Positions 34,378 through 45,005 of a DNA stretch of 64,000 nucleotides are shown in pieces. The position numbers were made by a program, and so were the translations under genes. Origin of the DNA: Mixophyes australis (lineage: Eukaryota; Chordata; Amphibia; Anura; Limnodynastidae); assembly GCA_036250195.1 (NCBI GenBank), contig JAVHZZ010000003.1, positions 90,230,918 to 90,294,917 on the forward strand. The letters run 5' to 3'. The notes under the pieces are model-generated. The model was not told the DNA's origin and searched no databases. It was given only the letters and a program-made list of their open reading frames with translations. How positions within the stretch are numbered: position 1 is the stretch's first letter; the number at the start of each line of letters is the position of its first letter.

Positions 34378-35121
34378 TGTCTTTGTGTGTATGTATAACC
34401 CTGTGTACATTGTCATACTACAGAGAAAATGTACATTAAATTAGTGATTGTCAGCAAGAAAAAAAAATGTCTCGAAGTGAGAATCCCATGGGCATTTATC
34501 AGCAATATTTAATATGACCACTGCATATTTAATGGTAATAAGAAAGAAATTAGAAAGATTATCGAGGTTGCAACAATATAAAGTTTACTAATAGTTTAAA
34601 AAGTAATTTGACCCTCGATTTTTTCAGTTTTTCAGCACAAGAGCTTGTTATTTTCTATACAATCAATACTCAAGTCACCTTTTACATAGCATCAGATCTT
34701 AGTATCCAGACAGAGGGAACAGATAAGGGAAGGGAAAAAGGACACATGGGATATATAAGGGAGAGGTGAAGACACACAGGGGAGACATTATGCAAAGTTG
34801 ATAGAACACAAGATATACTGTATGAGGGACAATGTACATACACAAAGACCTGAAAGAAAATGGAAGATATTAAGAAAAGGTGAAATAACACAGGGCACAT
34901 GAAGGTAATTGAATACAGGATTGGTGGGCGAGGCAGGCTAGGTAACCCTGCATCATTTCATATTCTTTTTCTTATACTATATATTGTTAAAGTGCATCTA
35001 AAATCAATAACTTTACACTATAAAATCCCTATAGCTTCTGGGGGTTTAGGTGGCCTCTGGCCATTCACTTCAAATTTCCAAACCAGCAACTCAAAATGTC
35101 CACTTTGACTACTGGTATACC
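34378..35121. other. AT-rich DNA without recognised features
   Basis: No domains, arrays or terminal repeats seen. Confidence 0.6.
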
Positions 35122-35520
35122 ACTATAATTAGAGATGGTCACTGACCCCCGTGTTTTGGTTTTGGATTCGGTTTTGGATCTGGATTACCGTCGTGTTTTG
35201 GTTTTGGTTTTGCAAAACCGCCATTGCGTGTTTTGGTTTTGGTTTTGGTTTTGTTTGGCTTTGTTTTGCTATTTTTTTTGAAAATCCATGTTTTTGGGCC
35301 TAAATTAACCCAATTTAGTGCTCCAACTGTTTTAGAGACAAGTAATCTAATTGTTGAGGTAATAAATCATCCAAAAAACAGTTTAATTCTTCGTTGGTAG
35401 GCCTATTCTACACACAAAACAGATTGTCTTCCTCTCCATCTATGCATATTGGCAATGCAGCCATCGTCTTTAAATGTATATTACACCCTACACTTATAGT
35501 TAAATATGTAAAGAAATGGA

Positions 35521-35925
35521 AAAAGCCAGTTTGGTTTCTGTCTCTCAAGGCCCCCCTCCACTTGTATAAAATACCAAAAAATTCAGCCATTATAGACTGT
35601 ACAATATTAATTGACATGGAGAAAGCCAGTTTGGTTTCTGTCTCTCTAGGCCCCCCTCCACTTGTATAAAATACTAAAAAATTCAGCCATTATAGACTGT
35701 ACAATATTAATTGACATGGAGAAAGCCAGTTTGGTTTCTGTCTCTCTAGGCCCCCCTCCACTTGTATAAAATACTAATAAATTCAGCCGTTATATACTGT
35801 ACAATATAAATTGAAATGGACAAAGGCAGTTTGGTATCTGTCTGCATCAGATCCTCTCTCCACTAGGAGTAAAATAGAAAACTATTCAGCCGTTATATAA
35901 TCTAGAATATAACTAGAAATTGAGA
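35521..35925. repeat. 100-bp tandem array at the 3' side of the ORF
   Basis: CAGTTTGGTTTCTGTCTCTC units start at about 35521, 35621, 35721, 35821 and 35921. The last unit contains the 3' end of the ORF, so the array is built from copies of the ORF tail plus downstream sequence. Confidence 0.85.
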
Positions 35926-36545
35926 AAGGCAATTTGGTATCTGTCTGCATCATAATCATCAACATCATCATTAGCGCCCTCGTCGCCTACACAAATCTCC
36001 CCCTCATCCTCTTCTAATTCCAAAGTGGCATCCTCAATTTGGGTATCACCGGCTACACTCGGGCTATTAAGGCACACATCAGCAGAATGCTCACGATTAG
36101 ACATCCCACTGTTGGATGGACTCTCCACAGGGATTGTTGTCATTTGTGAATCAGAGCAAATATTCTCCTGTAATGCCTCACTGTTATCTTGCAGCTCGGC
36201 TTTGACGCGTAACAGTAGTTGTGCACCAATTGTAGGCTGGGTAACTTTTTGGGATCTGCCACTAATAGCCAAAGGTGAAGGCCTCATTCTCTCTTTGCCA
36301 CTGCGTGTGTAGAATGGCATGCTTGCAATTTTTTTTTTATCGTCACTTAACTTTCGCTCAGTTACACTTCTTTTTCGCTTCAATACAGTAAATTTTTTTG
36401 GGGGTTTTGTTTTTTGCACTAATTTGAAAACACTCTGTTGTTTGACATCGCCTTGGCCAGATGACGTACTGGGAACACTAACATCAGGACTGGTGACAGA
36501 ACCTGGTTGCTCATTCAGATCATATGTGGACTGCTTTGAATCCAT
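35913..36545 (-). CDS. Accessory protein of hAT element A, 210 aa, unknown function
   Basis: An unbroken 210-codon frame within element A. I do not recognise a known domain. Visible parts: a VPSTSSG motif near residue 25; a Lys/Arg-rich stretch around residues 46-75 that could act as a nuclear localisation signal or nucleic-acid contact; MPFYTRSGKERMRPSP around residues 77-92; a Ser/Gln/Asn-rich middle; and a Glu/Asp-rich C-terminus ending DDYDADRYQIAFLNF. The same order of motifs occurs in 57347-58072. The ATG chosen at 36545 lies downstream of a TATA-like box at 37241-37250. Basic centre plus acidic tail suggests a nuclear, DNA- or chromatin-associated protein, but this is inference. It could be a regulator, a transposition partner, or a captured host fragment. 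Confidence 0.7.
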   Translation of the reverse strand: MDSKQSTYDLNEQPGSVTSPDVSVPSTSSGQGDVKQQSVFKLVQKTKPPKKFTVLKRKRSVTERKLSDDKKKIASMPFYTRSGKERMRPSPLAISGRSQKVTQPTIGAQLLLRVKAELQDNSEALQENICSDSQMTTIPVESPSNSGMSNREHSADVCLNSPSVAGDTQIEDATLELEEDEGEICVGDEGANDDVDDYDADRYQIAFLNF

Positions 36546-36560
36546 TCTGAGCGCAAACCA

Positions 36561-37060
36561 CTGGGGAGTGCTAAAAATTATTTAGTAGATACTGCTGACA
36601 GATATGACTTTTGACAGCCAGAAATATTAATGCACAATTAGGGAGGACACCCCAAAAGCACTGAGGAGTGCTAAAAATTATTTAGTAGATACTGCTGACA
36701 GATATGACTTTTGACAGCCAGAAATATTAATGCACAATTAGGGAGGACACCCCAAAAGCACTGAGGAGTGCTAAAAATTATTTAGTAGATACTGCTGACA
36801 GATATGACTTTTGACAGCCAGAAATATTAATGCACAATTAGGGAGGACACCCCAAAAGCACAGAGGAGTGCTAAAAATTATTTAGTAGATACTGCTGACA
36901 GATATGACTTTTGACAGCCAGAAATATTAATGCACAATTAGGGAGGACACTCCAAAAGCACTGAGGAGTGCTAAAAATTATTTAGTAGATACTGCTGACA
37001 GATATGACTTTTGACAGCCAGAAATATTTATGCACAATTATGGGGGACACCCCAAAAGCG
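36561..37060. repeat. Five 100-bp tandem units upstream of the accessory ORF
   Basis: Units begin at 36561, 36661, 36761, 36861 and 36961, each about 100 bp and nearly identical, with GGAGTGCTAAAAATTATTTAGT at the start. They lie in the presumed 5' leader of the minus-strand transcript. Confidence 0.92.
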
Positions 37061-37240
37061 CCGGGGAGTGCCAAATATGAAGAAAAAATAATAAACCTCT
37101 ATCCTCCTCTCTGCACTAGCGATTTTGGTTAGAGCAATTGCAAGAACAATATTGTATTCTCTGTCCCTGCTCTAATTAGCCTATGACTACACCCTGCTCT
37201 CTCCCTCTGTCAAATGGCGATGGATTGCTGTGGAGGCGTG

Positions 37241-37267
37241 TATTTATAAAGTTGAAGTATCGCGAGA
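37241..37267 (-). promoter_or_regulatory. Promoter-like TCTCGCGATA plus TATA box for the element A ORF
   Basis: On the minus strand TCTCGCGATA (37267-37258) is followed after 7 bp by TTTATAAATA (37250-37241). The first resembles the TCTCGCGAGA promoter motif of vertebrate housekeeping genes. Element B has the same pair at 58909-58881. Confidence 0.55.
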
Positions 37268-37557
37268 ACCGCGGCCCAAGATCCGACGACGTCACAATGA
37301 CGTTCGGCCTCGATTTGGATTCGGAATGGGCGGGAGAGTACCGAGCTGCTCAGCTCGGTACTCGAATACCCAAAGTTCGGGTGGGTTCGGTTCTCGGAGA
37401 ACCGGACCCGCCCATCTCTAACTATAATTAACTTTTAAACAATAAATTTTAGACAATTTAGAGTATGATTGGAGCAGCATAGACAAGTGCCATAATCATG
37501 CATTGGTCACATTGGGTGCCCCTCGCAATGTCTAGCTCAAGCTAAATTGCACCCCCA

Positions 37558-37884
37558 GGGCCGGAGTCATTAAGGAGAGCAAAGCATAAAAAAACTGTAA
37601 CTTTGTATTTTGGCAAAACCATGTTGCAGTAGTCGAGGGGGAGGTAAATTTAAAATGTGGGGACAGATTAATAGTTGGGATAGGACATGTCCTAGATCAA
37701 CTTTAAATATCAGTGTATACATCTCATAAACCTCTCAAGTATTTGTGTGCTAGATGAAAATACAGTCAGTAATTAACTAATGTGCAAAATAATAACCTAA
37801 TTTGCACCCCTTGCATTGTAAGATGCTTTTTCCATGAGAACATTTTATCCTTTTTCCCCTTACTTTCCTTAATGAATCAGGCCC
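37558..37884. mobile_element. PIF/Harbinger-like MITE (older copy)
   Basis: GGGCCGGAGTCATTAAGGAG on the left and CCTTAATGAATCAGGCCC on the right. The flanking triplets (CCA and ATA) do not match, so the duplication has decayed or the edges were altered. Interior as in 27065-27385. Confidence 0.75.
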
Positions 37885-37997
37885 ATAATGTCCAAAATAT
37901 ATGTTTAACTATTTGTGTCAGGTCACAACTCCACTGTGCATATTTCTACAGTTTGAAAAAGTCTGTAGAAGGATGACAAACATTAAACACTCTAGTA

Positions 37998-38179
37998 CAG
38001 TGGATCCCAAACTTTCTCAGTTTGAGGCACTCTTAGATTATCCATAAATTTTTCAAGGCACCCCTAAACCAAAATAATTGCCAAATACTCCCCTGCCTTG
38101 CTTACCACCGGCCCTGACAGCGGCACCCCTGTGAGATAGCCGCAGTACCCCAAGGAGCCACACAGTTTGGGAACCAGTG
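37998..38179. mobile_element. 182-bp hAT MITE
   Basis: CAGTGGATCCCAAACTTT and AGTTTGGGAACCAGTG ends with the exact duplication CTCTAGTA at 37990-37997 and 38180-38187. Same terminal type as 13336-14523. Confidence 0.88.
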
Positions 38180-38265
38180 CTCTAGTATGTTTATTATGTT
38201 TACCTTGCTATTAGACTAGAACAATTACACTACCTATTCTTTACACCATTTAATTAATAATCAAA

Positions 38266-38920
38266 CATCATCAACATCAACATTTATTTATATAGTGCCA
38301 GCAAATTCCGTAGCCCTATACAATTGGGAACAAACAGAGTAATATAAGACAACAATATAATACAGTATAATCAGGGCCGGATTAAGAGAATGGAGGCCCC
38401 TGGGCTAAGGGGGCCCCCCCGACACTTACCTCCTTCTCCGGTGAGCTGTATGCTCTTTACTGAAGAGATCTCATGAGAGTGAGACTCACGAGATCTTCTC
38501 AGTAAGGAGACTACAGCGCGCCGGAGTAGGACCGCAGTGAAAGTGCTCAGCAGCACTGATCGCGCTGGGGGGCGCTCCCGCCCCTGACCGATCAATACTG
38601 CTGCTGTGCACTTTCAAGGGCCCCCTGGATGCCATACGCCCCTGGGCTGTAGCCCAGTTAGCCCTATGGTTAATCCGGCCCTGAGTATAATACAGACAGA
38701 CAGAGAGGTAAGAGGGCCCTGCTCACATCGTTACAATCTATGGGACAATGGGAGTTTGATACACAAGAGTAAGTGCTACATATTGCATATTTTTCAAGCC
38801 AGATTGCAAAGGTAAAAAGTACTTAGTGAGCTATATGATCCAATTACACAGCAATGTTGGTGAAAGGATTGTTGTCTTGTGTGAACTGTGTAAAGAATGG
38901 TAGTAGGTAGGTTACTCAAC
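38266..38920 (-). mobile_element. L2-type LINE 3' UTR
   Basis: ATCAACATCAACATTTATTTATATAGTGCC, GGGCCCTGCTCACATCGTTACAATCTATGGGACAATG and the AGCAATGTTGGTGAAAGGATTGTTGTCTTGTGT segments match 46842-47150. Interrupted by a hAT MITE at 38372-38683. No coding part remains. Confidence 0.8.
38372..38683. mobile_element. hAT MITE inserted in the L2 tail
   Basis: Ends CAGGGCCGGATTAA and TTAATCCGGCCCTG, with the exact duplication AGTATAAT at 38364-38371 and 38684-38691. Contains a near-perfect inverted repeat at 38456-38505 (TTACTGAAGAGATCTC and its complement) and donor-like sites facing outward (minus GT at 38428-38429; plus GT at about 38441). Related to 61768-62363. Confidence 0.92.
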
Positions 38921-41290
38921 CAGTTCTAATATGTAGCTGAATATCAGTTTTTTGGGAATTAATGAATTGGTTCATATTTTCACCAGTATCACCAAATAAT
39001 TATACCCACTAGCGAATCAGACCAATTGCAGTGCGTGGAATGCAAATAAGACAAATGTAGCAAAATGTAGCAACAACATAGATGTTGAGCTGTATTAATG
39101 CTAGAACCTGTGCAGCACCATTCTACACTTAAGCTCTTTGTCCCCTATTTCTTATCATACAGCCATAACACAAATTTTCTTTCAGCGTTTATCATACTTT
39201 GGAGGACATAGTGGTTGTAAATCTGCATGAAACATACGGGTGGGTAGGCATAACCTGTTTTAGCACATGGAGGTATGAATACAGCTGAAATGTGTGCAAT
39301 GTCCAGATCCATGCCTACTCACTGTGAGTTTTCCTCAAGTTCATATTCTGGTTGCGTCTGGATACTTGAGCAAAAATCAGCACCATTATTTCTTTTTAGC
39401 AGTTGAGATGGGAATCATCCCAGAGGCTAAAAATTCTGATGGAATTTTGCCATCCAACCATAGCTAGGGAATAATTTGCTATGTTTGTGTATTATATTGG
39501 GTGGTCTACTGTATACTCATGACCTCCAATCATAATTGAGGGAGGTCCTTTCACTGAACATATTCTCACAGCAAGCTATAGCATTCTGCTATATTACAGG
39601 GCATTGTTAAGCAATATTATATAATATCCTAATTTAGGCTACACAATATACTTTTTGTAGTCTATTATTCATCTGTCATTTTTGGCTGAACAATATAGTA
39701 TGCTGTTTACTGCATGTGTATGTCATTGGAATGGATATTGATGTAATAAAGAGACAGAAATACATTCCAAATAAGGCATACCCCCAAATATACATAAACT
39801 CATACACAAATTGGGAACACTATACTGATCAGTATACTTATTCAAGTAATCTGAAAACCCAAGTTGTTATTCAATGATAAATTGGAAATATACAGATTTA
39901 CTAACCTTGATATATAATTTATTATCATGCTTAAAAATAAAGCAATAGCCACTAAAAATACTCTTCCTGGTACTGCACATATGGCATTACAGAAAAATGT
40001 AAGGTTGGGACAGTTTTTCTTATGTTGATTTTGAAAAATGGGAGCTAAATTCACTTGGGAGTATTGTTAGATTCTGTACACAGAGCTAACCACTTTTTTC
40101 ATCAATACATGGTGCAATTAAATTAGTATTCATTTGAGCTGCACTGCTCCAAAGCATACAAACACCATTTTAAGTTGAATAACAAATAGTGCCCAGGGAT
40201 TTGTTTAGAAACAATTTTAAAATTACAAGTAGAGTGAGCATAATTGCAGCTCTCATGCTATGTGTGGTTCAGATCATTAAACCTATCACAAATCAGATGG
40301 AAATGAGCCGTTTAGAAGCAGCTTTCATTATATAACTTTATATTGATTTCTCTGCAAAATATATTACTATAGTTTCTCAGATGTAAAAGTGACACCGGAA
40401 CTAGGAAAGATAATAAAGTCTAACAGCTGTCTTCTTGCTAATGTGCTGCAGAAGAATTAGTTCATTATGAACAACTTTGAGAAGATAACTTTATTTCAGC
40501 AATAAATGTACATACTTGTACCATGTCGTCTGCATATTAGTGACCTGTTGTGAGCGTGTGCTAAGTTTTGCTTCATATATGTGGCTAGCCATGGTACAAA
40601 TACCATGGTCAAACTTCACTATTGTCAAAAAGACTCTTTCAATGTCACCTTCCAACATATTACTCCTTACGTTCCAGTGATGTACCAGGGTTATCCCAAA
40701 ATCCTAAAACTAACTGTATTACAGCATCCAAAAGCAGTGCCGGAAATTAGCACAAACAGCCATTCAAAATAATGATTGTGGCTAGGTTAAATAGTGGATA
40801 TGGTTTACTTTAGTGAAATTACATACCCCAGAATACAGAATAACAGATGCACTATGTTATCAAGTAAAAAATGGATTTCTTTTCTATTATCTTACCTTAG
40901 TGAGTCATCTCAGAAGCCAGACAAACTGCAACAGCTTTGCTCTGGCTTGCCCTGTTTGTGCTACACCACAGCTTAAATCACATTAAACTTTGAGGCATAT
41001 CTTTCACCCGTCTCCAAACATTACCAATCACACCCATTGCTCTCTTACACCTTAAACCTTCTCTTTCACTGTCCCTTTCCTCTGGTATCCCATACACTGT
41101 TATAATTATATTGTGAAATATTTCCAGTCTTCTAGATTACTAAACACTGTAACAAAGATCGGTTATGACTGCAAGTATTAAAAATTCACCTCTGGTTAAC
41201 ACATTTTGGTGTTTTTGCTTACATTTTATTTTATGTTTGTTTCCACTACCATAAATAGTTTAAGCTCTTAAAAGCACAGGCCATTGTCCA
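38921..41290. other. AT-rich DNA without recognised features
   Basis: No domain, array or terminal repeat. A short segment near 40225-40265 (ATAATTGCAGCTCTCATGCTATGTGTGGTT) also occurs near 31148, showing a shared old repeat. Confidence 0.6.
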
Positions 41291-41661
41291 TTTGTATAAC
41301 AATCAGGGCTGCCAAGAGGAATTCAGGGCCCCGGTACAAAAAATTCATGGGGCCCCCCTTACAGGTGCGCAAGTTAAATTTTTTTGCGTGTGGTCATACA
41401 ATTGGGGGCATGGCTATGCATCATTGGGGCATGCCTGGTGGGGAAAAGCGCTAGCCCCTGAATTCACAGGAGCATCACATATGTCCAAACACTCCTGACT
41501 TTCAGCACATCTAGCACCACAGTGTAATACACAAAGAATGCAGTGTGTACACACAGTTCACAGTCTTGGCCTGTACCTTACATTGGGCAGAACACTCAAC
41601 AAAAATTGACATTGTCCCACTAGAATCACAACATTTCACACACTCTCCTGCTCTCTCCTAC

Positions 41662-41741
41662 CTGTTCTTCTCACTTTCATCCCATGTGGCTGCAGGTTTC
41701 TTTAGTTGCGGCTTGTCTGGCTCCTGGAATGTTGGGGTACC
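41662..41741 (-). other. Exon-like module, copy 3 (best preserved)
   Basis: 80 nt on the minus strand between TTTTTTTCCAAATAG and GTAGGAGAG. One frame is open from end to end and starts GTPTFQEPDKPQLKKP. I do not recognise the protein. It is closely related to copy 4 (PTFQDPEKQQLKKPE). Confidence 0.7.
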
Positions 41742-41949
41742 CTATTTGGAAAAAAAATGACTACATTTAGAAAGTTACAACCAGCCCCGCCGTTAAATCA
41801 ATAGCACCCATGATTAATAATAAGGCCTTCCTCTAGCCCCAACATTAATAATAGTGTTTGCATTGCCCCGCAAACAAAATAGCAATCATTAATTAGCCAC
41901 TATCTACCTCTCACACACTACATTGGCAAAAGCTCCCTGTGCCATCACA

Positions 41950-42420
41950 CTCATTACTGTGCCCGATCATCATCACCACGCTATGCCCCCTTATGATCGC
42001 ACTGCGCCCTCCATGCTGCTTTTGCCCCTTTCTTCATCCCCCTGTGCCATGCTGCCTTCCCCCCCTGTCTTCAACTCCCTGTGTATTGCTGAATTTGCCC
42101 CCCTTTCTTCAACCCCCGTGCAATGCTGAATTTGCCCTCCCTTCCCTCATCCCCCTGTGCCATGCTGAATTTGCCCCCCTTCCTTCATCCCTCTGTGCCA
42201 TGCTGAATTTGCCCCCCCTTTCTTCAACCCCCTGTGCCATGCTGAATTTGCCCCCCTTCCTTCGACCCCCTGTGCCATCCTGAATTTGCCCCCCTTCCTT
42301 CATCCCCCTGTGCCATGCTGAATTTGCCCCCGCTTCATTCCTTCCTTCATCCCCCGGTGCCATGCTGAATTTGCCCCCCCATTCCTTCCTTCATCCCCCT
42401 GTGCCTCCCTGCTTTTCTCT
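41950..42420. repeat. CCTGTGCCATGCTGAATTTGCCCCCC minisatellite
   Basis: About 12 units of 36-40 bp, polypyrimidine/polypurine asymmetric, in the putative intron of the element. Long frames are repeat artefacts. Confidence 0.88.
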
Positions 42421-42527
42421 TCTTTCACTTACCTCTGTATTGTTTTCTTTTATCTTTCTTTTCTTTTCTTTTGTTCTGACTGTCTTCTGTCTTCTGTCTT
42501 CTTCACTGAATAACAGGCGTGACATGA

Positions 42528-42535
42528 TGACGTCA
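42528..42535. promoter_or_regulatory. CRE-type palindrome TGACGTCA
   Basis: Perfect CREB/ATF consensus, placed between outward-facing donors at 42431 (minus) and 42592 (plus). Confidence 0.5.
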
Positions 42536-42794
42536 CCCTTGACATTCACTGCATACAGAGGAAGAGAGAAGGACGCCAGTGCCGCGATCATGTGAGTATT
42601 TGTATACACACATGATCGCGGCGCCGCCGCCGCCGACGACCCCCTCCCCTCCCCTCCACCCCCGGTCCGAGAAAAAAAACCAGAAAAAAGAAAGTTTATA
42701 AAAAATAATAATAAAAAAAAGAGTACAGAGTGAGGGCCTGGGCCCGGGTAATTAGTACCCGCTCCCCCCCCCTCTCGGCGGCCCTGATAACAAT

Positions 42795-44285
42795 ATCTGA
42801 ACTTGCTTTTATCTCCAATTTCAATTGTCATATATTGTATGGTATCGTGTACAAGCACAGTAGCATATAAATAAATGTATGCATTGTGTAAGGAGAAATA
42901 GAAGCACATATCCAGGTGAAGCACTGTCAGGCTCAAAGATAAACAAAAAAATATAGAATATATAGATCAAAGAAGAGATTCTAGCACATTCATCGATGAA
43001 TCAATACTCGTGTCTGAGTTATGAGTTGGCATCCTTGTATAGTGTTGGGATATATTTTATTTATGTTCAATTCTTATAGTGCATAATAGGATCTGAGCTT
43101 TATTTTTCATTTTAGTTTGCAGTATTTGGAAATGCAGCCGTTCCTAGAAGTTGGAAATGTTCAAAATAAGGAAGCCATAGGTGGACTTACAGCATGTCCA
43201 ATACATATATAAAGAAAACTATATCAATTGCAATAGGTTTAAAATATGTAAATAAATTATGTTTTTATTTTTTGCCTTGTTGCCATGTGGAAACAGTGAT
43301 TTTAGTTTGCTTTCTACAGCTACCTATTTCTTTAAATCACCTGTGGAGCCAATTTGGTGTACTGACACTTGCTACGCTCTCCCTTTATACTATACAAAGC
43401 CAACACTTTGATAGAGAAGTGTTTGATCCTTCCTGCTGAAAGTCATCAGTGACACACTTTCCAATAGCTAACAGTTTCAATAGCACATGCAATATGCTCC
43501 TTTTATTCCCTTCTTATAAAGTCATCTATAAATTCTGCACAAAGAATTGCATATATATGATTCTTTTGATTCCATTAACTGTAAACTTGTTTTAACAAGT
43601 TACAAACTATTGATAATAACAATGTTTGTGTATAAGCAAAATAAGACAAATGAGTGGTATGATAGGCAATGGACACTGCCCCAGTATCCACCTCCAGTCA
43701 GATTACGGCAGAGTTGGTATATATGGTTATGTTGTCTGCTAACCAGAAACTGCACAGGTCAAAATGAGACTGGCAACAGGAGAGAATGATGATAGACGAA
43801 ATTGAATGTAATCATATATAGATTATATTTAAAAGGCATAAAAGTAGGTTAATTGTGTTCTGTCAAAAATGACTCCTTTTGTGGTAGGGATAATATATTG
43901 TAAGCTTCACTGGGGCAGAAATTGATGTGACTGATTAAATATTGTTTAATTTAAGCATGTTTCTGTTGAGTAAACGTGTACTTGCAATATATTATTTTAG
44001 GGGGATTGCTTTTATAGTGTTTAAAGATGGACTGCTTTAGATTTTTGTTAAAATCTATACAATTTTCTTTATATATGTTTTTATACGTTTACAGAATCTT
44101 CAGCCTAACCTCTTCCACTCTGCACTAGATCCTCTGCTCCCAAAATCCTCACTTTGTTTACTATTGCAGTTACGTAGGCTGAATTATGGAACTGAATTGA
44201 TTGATACAAAGGATGTTAAGTAAACATGTTAAATCATTTAGCATAGGATATTTAATACCAGGTAGAAGGTTTGTGATATAAGTTC
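42795..44285. other. AT-rich DNA without recognised features
   Basis: Only a trace of SINE tail (GTAAGCTTCACTGGGGCAG, about 43900) is seen. Confidence 0.55.
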
Positions 44286-44286
44286 T

Positions 44287-44740
44287 TAGATTTTAACCCT
44301 GGTACCCAACGACCGGGGTCACCAGGAGGGACCCAGTGCTAGTAAACATTGAACTGGTACACTTTAAGGGCAGGAGCACAATTTTTTACCCCCCCCCCGA
44401 CATTCAGACTAGGCTGGACTCACGAATGTATGGGAGGGGGCAATTTTTCTTCCTTTATTTTTTCTTTTCCATTTTGAAGGTAAAACAACATACTATTTGA
44501 GCTATCGTGCCTGCCAGAATCACAACTTTTTTGTTCTACTTAATAGCAGCGATTTGCCGTGGAGTTTAGCAAACCAAGTGACGATTTGTATTCTGCCCAT
44601 GTATAAAAACTTTGATTGTGGATTTAGAACTAGCGGTTTTCATTCATAGTTTGATGTGCGGTTTACCCTTTAGTAAATCACACAGTTTAAAAAACATACA
44701 TCAAAGTGCCAAAAACCGTGGAGTTTGGCAAAACCGCACT
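44287..44740. mobile_element. Decayed repeat related to the 11153-12619 type
   Basis: CCTGGTACCCAACGACCGGGGTCACCAGGAGGGACCCAGTGCTAGT resembles the GCCCAGGGGTAGTAGGAAGAGCCCTAGTGCT segment at 11980. Right part has CGTGGAGTTTGGC repeats. Ends not clear. Confidence 0.4.
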
Positions 44741-44770
44741 TCACAATGTTTCCAGCAATGTGTTTACACA

Positions 44771-45005
44771 GTGGCGCACGCAGGGGGGGTTTCTGGGTCT
44801 CCAGAAACCCCTCCCCTCCCCTAAAAAAGTGCCCTATATAGCTGCACTGTACTATACAGTAGCCGCGGCGCTGTCAAAGAAGCGTCCGCGGCTGTGCTGT
44901 ATTGTATACAACACCGCCGCGGATGCATCTTTGACAGCGCCACGGCTGCTGTATAGTACAGTGCTGCCTAAGCTTAGCTGCTGCGCATGCGCGGGCGCAC
45001 CTGTC
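44771..45005. mobile_element. GC-rich repeat with a large hairpin
   Basis: Starts CAGTGGCGCACGCAGGGGGG, a terminus type seen in many animal DNA transposons. It contains an inverted repeat at 44844-44964 with arms of about 50 bp (GCACTGTACTATACAG on the left, its complement at the right). Right end not clear. Confidence 0.6.

Larger units (their letters stand above)
35130..37420 (-). mobile_element. hAT element A with an intact accessory ORF
   Basis: Ends TAGAGATGG and CCATCTCTA, flanked by the perfect 8-bp duplication ACTATAAT at 35122-35129 and 37421-37428. Left subterminal region has GTTTTGG-type repeats and a 100-bp array. The centre holds an intact 210-codon ORF on the minus strand, followed upstream by a second 100-bp array and a promoter. 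No transposase domain is visible in its 2291 bp, so it depends on another element to move. Clean ends and an intact ORF suggest recent activity. Confidence 0.92.
41304..42786 (-). mobile_element. Non-autonomous hAT element with exon-like module
   Basis: CAGGGCTGCCAAGAGGAA on the left and CGGCGGCCCTG on the right, flanked by the exact duplication ATAACAAT at 41296-41303 and 42787-42794. In minus-strand order: CRE palindrome at 42528-42535, purine-rich segment, donor-like GT at 42431-42432, minisatellite 41950-42420, exon-like module at 41662-41741, then the 3' end. The plus strand has its own donor-like GT at 42592-42593, facing the other way. No transposase. Confidence 0.9.

Noticed and set aside
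42109..42363. Gly/Ala/Arg-rich minus-strand frame
   Set aside because: Lies wholly in the minisatellite of the 41304 hAT element.
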